NCBI RefSeq assembly: GCF_006094695.1
Contig: NZ_CP035103.1
Location: 2,542,001-2,606,000, forward strand
Reading direction: 5' to 3'
Length of the DNA stretch: 64,000 bases
From: Kocuria rosea
Lineage (GTDB): Bacteria > Actinomycetota > Actinomycetes > Actinomycetales > Micrococcaceae
In this document: piece after piece, positions 59,447-64,000 of the stretch
How positions within the stretch are numbered: the first letter of the stretch is position 1
How the letters are laid out: the number at the start of each line of letters is the position of its first letter
Program-made: the position numbers and the translations under genes
Notes under the pieces: model-generated
What the model saw: only the letters and a program-made list of their open reading frames with translations
Told to the model about the DNA's origin: nothing
The model's database searches: none

Positions 59447-59869
59447 CTACTTCTTCCCGTCCCGGCCCTTGCCCTTGTCGCCCTTGTCCTTGTCCCAGTG
59501 CCGGTCCTCGTCCTGCTCGAAGTACACCCTCACGTACTTCTTCTGGCAGACCTTGTCCGACTTGCCGGTGCGGTCGACCTGGCGGGCGTCCCTGTAGTAC
59601 TCGCGCCAGTCGCCCCCGTGGCACTTCTCCTTGGCGATGGACGCGGCCTTCTCGAGGCTCTTGTCCTCGTAGCGCTTCGTCTTCCAGTCGCCGCGGTGCT
59701 TGTACTTGACGACGACGTCGACCTCGCCGTTCTTGCGCTCGTCCTTCTTGCTGTGCCCCTTGTCGTCGCCCTTGCGATCGTCCTTGCCGTCAGCGAGCGC
59801 CGGACCTGCTCCCCCGATCAGCAGTCCCGCCACGGCGACACTCGCTACCAGCTTTTCCAGAGTTTTCAC
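59447..59869 (-). CDS. Secreted Lys/Asp-rich small protein
   Basis: 140 residues from GTG 59869 with AGGGGG-type RBS. Signal peptide (LVASVAVAGLLIGGAGPALA, cleavage after ALA). The mature part is very rich in K, D, R, E, with a central DVVVKYKHRGDWKTKRYED and KKYVRVYFEQDED and two cysteines that may pair. No family recognised. Confidence 0.7.
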   Translation of the reverse strand: MKTLEKLVASVAVAGLLIGGAGPALADGKDDRKGDDKGHSKKDERKNGEVDVVVKYKHRGDWKTKRYEDKSLEKAASIAKEKCHGGDWREYYRDARQVDRTGKSDKVCQKKYVRVYFEQDEDRHWDKDKGDKGKGRDGKK

Positions 59870-59962
59870 TGTGTTCCCCCTTGGTGAATAAGGTGAGATC
59901 AGCCTAATTCGCTTCTGACAAGGCACTCAATAGCAAACGGTGACGTTCCGGACGCGGTACGG

Positions 59963-61252
59963 TCACGGATCGGAACTACTGTCCGGTTCGCCCGGCGGTC
60001 GGCTCCCGCCGGTGCCGGGCTCCTCGACGCCCCGGGGGCCGGAGGACGCGACGAGGGACCGGCGCCGCGCGCCCTTCGTGACGGCGCCGAGCGCCCGCTC
60101 CAGCGGCCCCTGCCCCATGGTCCGCTGCCACGTCACGGCGAACAGGACCGCCGACACGAGCTGGACGGCGAGCCACAGGTGGGGCCGGTCCTCGTGGACC
60201 TCGAACGACAGGACGACCAGGTGCGCGGTGTACAGGGTCAGGGTCATCGAGCCCATCGCCGACAGCGGCAGCAGCCAGGCGCCGACCACGCGGGAGATCA
60301 GCAGGAAGGCGCCCAGGACGGCCATGCCCGTGCCGAGGCTGACCGCGATGGCCAGGGGGGTGTTGGTGTGCGGCGCGTCGACGGCGAGCGACCACCAGGT
60401 GTCGGTGGGCAGCCAGTCCTCGCCCCAGATCAGGATCTCGTCCAGTTGCCTCGCGTCCCCCGACGAGGAGGCCAGCAGCCGTTCGTAGCCGCCGAGGCCG
60501 TGGAGCAGGACGTACGAGGCCGCCTGCGCGCAGACCGACAGACCCAGGCCGACCGCCAGGAGGCGCAGCTGGGTCGCCCTCCTCCGCAGATCGAGCCGGC
60601 CGAGCCCCATGCCGGTCAGCAGGTAGGTCAGGTAGGCGAGCGCCGGATAGGTGCCGGTCAGCAGCAGCTGGGCCGCCGTCGCCCCCGGCTCCGTCAGCAG
60701 CTCCCCGAACGCGGGGTTGTCGGCGACGGGCTCGGGCAGTGCGTCGCGCAGCGACTGCATGAGCACCGGAGCCACGAGCAGGAAGACCGCCGCCGAGCCG
60801 AACAGCGGCTTCGGGCCCGCGCGCAGGAAGGGCACGGCCAGGAGGAAGAACACGCCGTAGTAGATGAGGATGTTGTCCGCCGGCAGGTCGTCGGCCAGCA
60901 GGGATCCGATGGCCAGTCCCAGCACCGCGATCAGCACCGCCCGCACCACGAGCGCCACACGGTCCGCGCCCAGCTCCCGGCCACCGTGCGGGCGGGGTCC
61001 ACCGGTGGACAGGGCGAGTCCCACGCCCGCCAGCAGCGCGAACAGCGCCGCCGAGTCCCCGGAGAAGAGGATCTGCGACCAGGTCGGCTCGCCGGTCTCG
61101 TCGTCGGAGGACGGCAGGACGTGGACGGACATGAGACCGATGAGCGCCAGACCGCGGGCCGCGTCGACGCCGGTCAGACGCCTTGACGGCTTCCCCGCGG
61201 CGCTCCGGCCCCGGTTCGCGGCGGGTCCGGCTGTCCTGGCCGACCGACGCAT
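59963..61252 (-). CDS. DUF418/DUF1624-like acyltransferase-type membrane protein
   Basis: 429 residues with about ten helices. RRLTGVDAARGLALIGLMSVHVLP is the heparan-acetyltransferase/DUF1624 opening; the C-terminal SAMGSMTLTLYTAHLVVLSFEV fits the DUF418 end. GGGAGG four bases before the ATG. Substrate unknown; probably acylates or moves an envelope molecule. Confidence 0.8.
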   Translation of the reverse strand: MRRSARTAGPAANRGRSAAGKPSRRLTGVDAARGLALIGLMSVHVLPSSDDETGEPTWSQILFSGDSAALFALLAGVGLALSTGGPRPHGGRELGADRVALVVRAVLIAVLGLAIGSLLADDLPADNILIYYGVFFLLAVPFLRAGPKPLFGSAAVFLLVAPVLMQSLRDALPEPVADNPAFGELLTEPGATAAQLLLTGTYPALAYLTYLLTGMGLGRLDLRRRATQLRLLAVGLGLSVCAQAASYVLLHGLGGYERLLASSSGDARQLDEILIWGEDWLPTDTWWSLAVDAPHTNTPLAIAVSLGTGMAVLGAFLLISRVVGAWLLPLSAMGSMTLTLYTAHLVVLSFEVHEDRPHLWLAVQLVSAVLFAVTWQRTMGQGPLERALGAVTKGARRRSLVASSGPRGVEEPGTGGSRPPGEPDSSSDP

Positions 61253-61474
61253 GATTCCTCCCGAAATGTCGGGCCCCGTCCGGAAGCCGCACGGAGGATC
61301 CCGTCCGGTGCGTCCAGGATCTCGACTCGCCCGGGACCGCCCTGGACCCAGGGTGCGCCACGGACTTCCGTCCTGGCTAGGAAGAACATAAGGATTCCAT
61401 AAGACATGCGTGCGGCTCGGAGCGGGACCGACAGCCCGTTTCCCGCCGCTTCCGCCCTGTCGGGCAAAGAGCGG

Positions 61475-61504
61475 GCATTACTTTCGCGATCGGATGCGAG
61501 TCAA
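61475..61504 (-). promoter_or_regulatory. Possible promoter upstream of the DUF418-like gene
   Basis: TTGACT, 18-base spacer, TAATGC on the minus strand, 220 bases before the ATG. It is the best -35/-10 pair in an unusually AT-rich spacer (61380-61510). Confidence 0.3.
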
Positions 61505-61548
61505 TGGAAGGGAGCTTGATCCGAGCTCCCGCCGGAAGGACGACCACC

Positions 61549-61812
61549 ATGACCGCCATCCCCCGGGCCCATCCCGCCGAGTCCCTCGTCCGGGCCGGCG
61601 TCGTCGGCGCGCTCGCCGCCCGCGGCGTCACCGTCACCTCCGTCGAGATGCTGTTCGACGGCCAGGAGTGGTCCGTGACCGTGTCCCACCACCCGCCCGA
61701 CATGTCGGAGAGCGATGTGCGGGTGGCGGTCTGGACCGCCGTCCTCAACTACACGGCCGTCTTCGACGTGCCCGCGCCCTCCGACGGGGTGCGGATCAGC
61801 GTCACCGGCTGA
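61549..61812 (+). CDS. Small hypothetical protein
   Basis: 87 residues from ATG 61549 with GGAAGGA upstream (ATG 61504 is a longer alternative). Compact alpha/beta pattern: VVGALAARGVTVTSVEMLFDGQEWSVTVS then SDVRVAVWTAVLNYTAVFDV. No family recognised. First gene of the accessory patch. Confidence 0.6.
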   Translation: MTAIPRAHPAESLVRAGVVGALAARGVTVTSVEMLFDGQEWSVTVSHHPPDMSESDVRVAVWTAVLNYTAVFDVPAPSDGVRISVTG

Positions 61813-62117
61813 CGCGCGACGCGCCGGGGCGTCACGGCCATGAGGTTGGCCGCGTCGTGGGTGCGACACCGTCGAGGTGCCCCTGAACGCCACGGACGAG
61901 CAGGTCCGGGCCGCAGCCCGCGAGCTCGCCGCCGAGTACGCGCACTGGAGGCAGTGGGTAGCACTCCTAGGCGGTCACCGACCGGCCGGGAGTGATACCG
62001 GCGGCGAATGCGCTGGAGAAACCATAGGGCTGTCTCAGCATCACCACAGGGCCAGTCCGTACAAATGGATCATGACCCGGGGCTACCGTATCCGGGTCAG
62101 ACCCCGAGGAGACCCCC
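61813..62117. other. Degraded or non-coding stretch in the accessory patch
   Basis: 305 bases. A GTG-started frame at 61877 reads PLNATDEQVRAAARELAAEY and ...AHWRQWVALLGG, protein-like for about 35 residues, then becomes noise: probably the start of a truncated gene. GGGCTGTCTCAGCATC at 62027-62042 looks like part of an IS end but is unproven. The region is less GC-rich than its surroundings. Confidence 0.4.
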
Positions 62118-62837
62118 GTGGAGCACGAGCCCCCTGTCGAGCACGACGCGGACGCAGAGGTCGCCGCCGCCCTGGAATCCCGCCATCCGGGACTGCAGTT
62201 CCGCCGTGACGAGGACGGGGCGCTGCACCGCTTCAGTGACATCCCGCTCACGGCCACCGGCGTGCTGTCCGGTCGCCCCTTCGTCTTCACCTACCGGGGC
62301 GACCTCGCCCGTTTCCGAGTGTGGCCCACCGGCACCCAGACCCCGAGCGTCCATGACCACCGGCCCTCCGGGTTCCCGAAGCTGGAGTCCTCCCGCGGCA
62401 AGATCGTCGGCGACCCGCTGTCCAGCTCCCTGACGGCCGACCAGCTCATCGAGGTGCTCGGCGAGATGATCAAGATGGCTCTCACCCATCTGAAGCCGGG
62501 CCCCGACTCCCTCCTCCCGGTCACGATCACCATGCCGGGTAGGCTGCTGGAGCCCGAGCAGGTCACCGCGCTGCTGGCGCCGTTCACCGGCCGGGACCTG
62601 CCGCCGCAGGAGGCGTTGCTGGACTGCGCAGATCTGAGCAGCTTCTCCCTGGAGGCCCTGGGCCTGCTGGCGGAGCGCACTGCCGACCTGTTCAACATCA
62701 TCACCCTGGTCGGGGCCAGTACCGAGCTCGCCGAAGCGTTCACCGACGATGCGCAAGCAGAGGCGATACGCCACATGAAGCACGCCCTGATGGCTCGGCG
62801 CCGGGCCGAGCGCGAAAGGCGCGAGGGGCGCGGCTGA
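62118..62837 (+). CDS. Hypothetical protein, possible STAS-like C-terminal half
   Basis: 239 residues from GTG 62118 with GAGGAG upstream. N-terminal half FRRDEDGALHRFSDIPLTAT and SGRPFVFTYRGDLARFRVWP is beta-rich. The C-terminal half (EALLDCADLSSFSLEALGLL, IITLVGASTELAEAFTDDA) has the spacing of a STAS/anti-anti-sigma-like fold, without the usual phospho-Ser motif. Basic tail. No confident family. Confidence 0.6.
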   Translation: MEHEPPVEHDADAEVAAALESRHPGLQFRRDEDGALHRFSDIPLTATGVLSGRPFVFTYRGDLARFRVWPTGTQTPSVHDHRPSGFPKLESSRGKIVGDPLSSSLTADQLIEVLGEMIKMALTHLKPGPDSLLPVTITMPGRLLEPEQVTALLAPFTGRDLPPQEALLDCADLSSFSLEALGLLAERTADLFNIITLVGASTELAEAFTDDAQAEAIRHMKHALMARRRAERERREGRG

Positions 62838-62939
62838 GACGGGCTGTCAGCACACATGGTCTCCTGACCCGCGCGCGGCCGCCCGACACCAGAGGACTCC
62901 CTGATGACCCTCACTCGCCCCCAAGGAGGCGGCCACCGC

Positions 62940-63019
62940 CCTGGAGGACCGATTCCTTCGCCCTGCTCCTGAAGCACCGGGGCGATCAGTTCCCACAGGC
63001 GGTCATCGACCATCCACGA
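62940..63019 (-). pseudogene. IS5-family transposase N-terminal remnant
   Basis: The minus-strand frame reads QSWMVDDRLWELIAPVLQEQ, the DUF4096-type start of IS402/IS5 transposases, then loses similarity after about 25 residues. No DDE domain follows. Remains of an insertion sequence near tRNA-Asn. Confidence 0.5.
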
Positions 63020-63137
63020 CTGCGTCCTCGTCGTCGTGCAGGCACTGTGAACCACTCACACACGAGTGAGCAACGACGGACCGGGTCCTGAGACCAGGTC
63101 CCGGTGTCCCCAGGATGCAGCCGTCGTCGGGGACGAC

Positions 63138-63175
63138 GGAGGCCCTCACCGGCGTTTCCGCCGGTGAGGGCCTCC
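63138..63175 (-). terminator. Terminator of tRNA-Asn
   Basis: Seventeen-base perfect stem (63138-63154 with 63159-63175) and loop TTTC, seven bases beyond the tRNA 3' end. The rest of 62838-63182 holds the transposase remnant and a short CACTC/GAGTG inverted repeat at about 63056-63072. Confidence 0.8.
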
Positions 63176-63182
63176 TGTGTTG

Positions 63183-63255
63183 CTCCCCCGACTGGACTCG
63201 AACCAGTAACCCTTCGATTAACAGTCGAATGCTCTGCCAATTGAGCTACGGGGGA
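63183..63255 (-). tRNA. tRNA-Asn (GTT anticodon)
   Basis: 73 bases. Acceptor TCCCCCG/CGGGGGA, D-arm GCTCAATTGGCAGAGC, anticodon loop CTGTTAA, T-arm ACTGGTTCGAGTCCAGT. CCA is not encoded. Downstream of dnaG on the same strand. Confidence 0.95.
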
Positions 63256-63334
63256 CCGTGCACGCGGACGTGCAACGAGCCATCACTTTACCGTTCCCGC
63301 CGGGCTTCGACAAATCCGGTTCCGCCCGGTGGCG

Positions 63335-64000
63335 TCAGTCCTGGCGGAGGCCGCGCCGCTGCATCTCCAGCTCCAGCAGCTCCCGCTGGAGCTCCTGGTA
63401 GCGCTCGCGCTGCCCGGTGGGATCCGTGCGCTGGAGCTCCGCCAGCCGGTCCGACTTCCGCCGGTTGATCTGCAGCTCGAAGAGGCGGTTGAGGATGTCC
63501 GCGGTGTAGCGCTCCAGCTGCTGCTGCGTGGTGGCCGGCAGCGGGGTCACGGCGAGCTCGGCGAGGTAGCCGTGCAGCGGCTCGGGCAGGTGTCCGCGCA
63601 CCCCGTCCACCCAGGCCTGCCCGCTCGGCACGGCGGAGCCGTCGCCGAGCAGCTCGGCGCGCGCGGCGAGCACGGCGTCGTGCACGGCCCCGTGCACGGG
63701 GTAGCGGAAGTCGCTGAGCCCGAACTCCTCCCAGTGCCGCGCGAGCATCAGGTCCGGGCACTGGATGACGGTCTCGAGGGCCTCGCGCTCCATCCGGGCC
63801 ACGGGCTCGCGCGGGTCGGGCAGCTCGACCGGGGCCGGCCCGGACGCCTCCGGCTCCGCCGGCCGGTGCGGCGCGGGGGCCTCCTCCCGCTGGGCGCGGC
63901 CCGCGGCGTCGACGGCCCGCTGGACCTCCGCCGGCTCGAGCCCGAGCCAGCCCGCGAGCTGCCGCGCGTAGGCGGGGCGCAGGGAGCGGTCGCGGATCCG
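63335..64000 (-). CDS. dnaG: DNA primase, C-terminal part (runs off the window)
   Basis: 221 residues visible, open to the window edge. IRDRSLRPAYARQLAGWLGL is the end of the catalytic core; a proline/alanine linker leads to ARMEREALETVIQCPDLM, the DnaB-binding helical domain, ending LELEMQRRGLRQD. The internal ATG at 63802 is not the start. Confidence 0.88.
   Translation of the reverse strand, partial: RIRDRSLRPAYARQLAGWLGLEPAEVQRAVDAAGRAQREEAPAPHRPAEPEASGPAPVELPDPREPVARMEREALETVIQCPDLMLARHWEEFGLSDFRYPVHGAVHDAVLAARAELLGDGSAVPSGQAWVDGVRGHLPEPLHGYLAELAVTPLPATTQQQLERYTADILNRLFELQINRRKSDRLAELQRTDPTGQRERYQELQRELLELEMQRRGLRQD

Noticed and set aside
61877..62209. 110-residue plus-strand gene
   Set aside because: Only the first 35 residues look protein-like; the rest is an out-of-frame reading of the next gene.
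63335..63802. Stand-alone 155-residue gene
   Set aside because: The frame continues upstream to the window edge with primase sequence; it is the end of dnaG.

Overview
The window is very GC-rich, has G/C-ending codons throughout, uses many GTG and TTG starts, and is densely packed with conserved actinobacterial housekeeping genes. Gene order (hflX-dinG; recA-recX-miaB-miaA-dapF; ftsK-pgsA-pncC-clgR; rimP-nusA-ylxR-infB-rbfA-truB-ribF; dxr/rseP-ispG-GNAT-proS; rpsB-tsf-pyrH-frr-cdsA) and the protein sequences point to a chromosome of the Micrococcaceae, probably Kocuria or a close relative. The genus is an inference from sequence feel, not from a search. Almost everything is on the minus strand.

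Layout. 0-11.6 kb: ribosome rescue and DNA repair (hflX, dinG), the recA-recX-miaB-miaA-dapF run, DUF3046 and the Clp regulator clgR. 11.1-23.8 kb: pncC, pgsA, ftsK, RNase J, the lysine/diaminopimelate genes dapA and dapB with a small TPR membrane protein between them, an M16 peptidase, PNPase and S15. 24-36.7 kb: an aldo/keto reductase, then the translation-initiation and ribosome-maturation operon read from rimP down to ribF, with three extra genes inserted between truB and ribF. 36.7-46.5 kb: proS, ispG, the site-2 protease and dxr, split by a methionine ABC transporter (metQNI) that carries its own SAM-IV-like riboswitch. 46.6-49.2 kb: a small stress membrane protein and an acetate-type symporter with its DUF485 partner. 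49.3-54.5 kb: a DivIVA-repeat protein, then cdsA, frr, pyrH, tsf and rpsB. 54.9-61.3 kb: envelope genes (M23 peptidase, repeat lipoprotein, glycosyltransferase plus DMT transporter, holin-family protein, secreted basic protein, ten-helix acyltransferase-like protein) with a tRNA-Met. 61.4-63.2 kb: a small accessory patch of orphan genes and an IS5-type transposase remnant beside a tRNA-Asn. 63.3 kb to the end: the C-terminal part of dnaG.

The genes work together as core growth machinery: translation (rpsB, tsf, frr, infB, rbfA, nusA, proS), RNA decay (pnp, rnj), isoprenoid precursor synthesis (dxr, ispG), phospholipid synthesis (pgsA, cdsA), diaminopimelate synthesis (dapA, dapB, dapF) and SOS repair (recA, recX, dinG). 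I saw no CRISPR array, rRNA, prophage or complete insertion sequence. No clearly new multi-gene system is visible. The items most worth checking are the riboswitch-controlled met cassette inside the dxr-rseP-ispG block, the 7-bp tandem array between dapF and a methyltransferase gene, the lipoprotein built of 11-residue repeats, and the accessory patch near tRNA-Asn.
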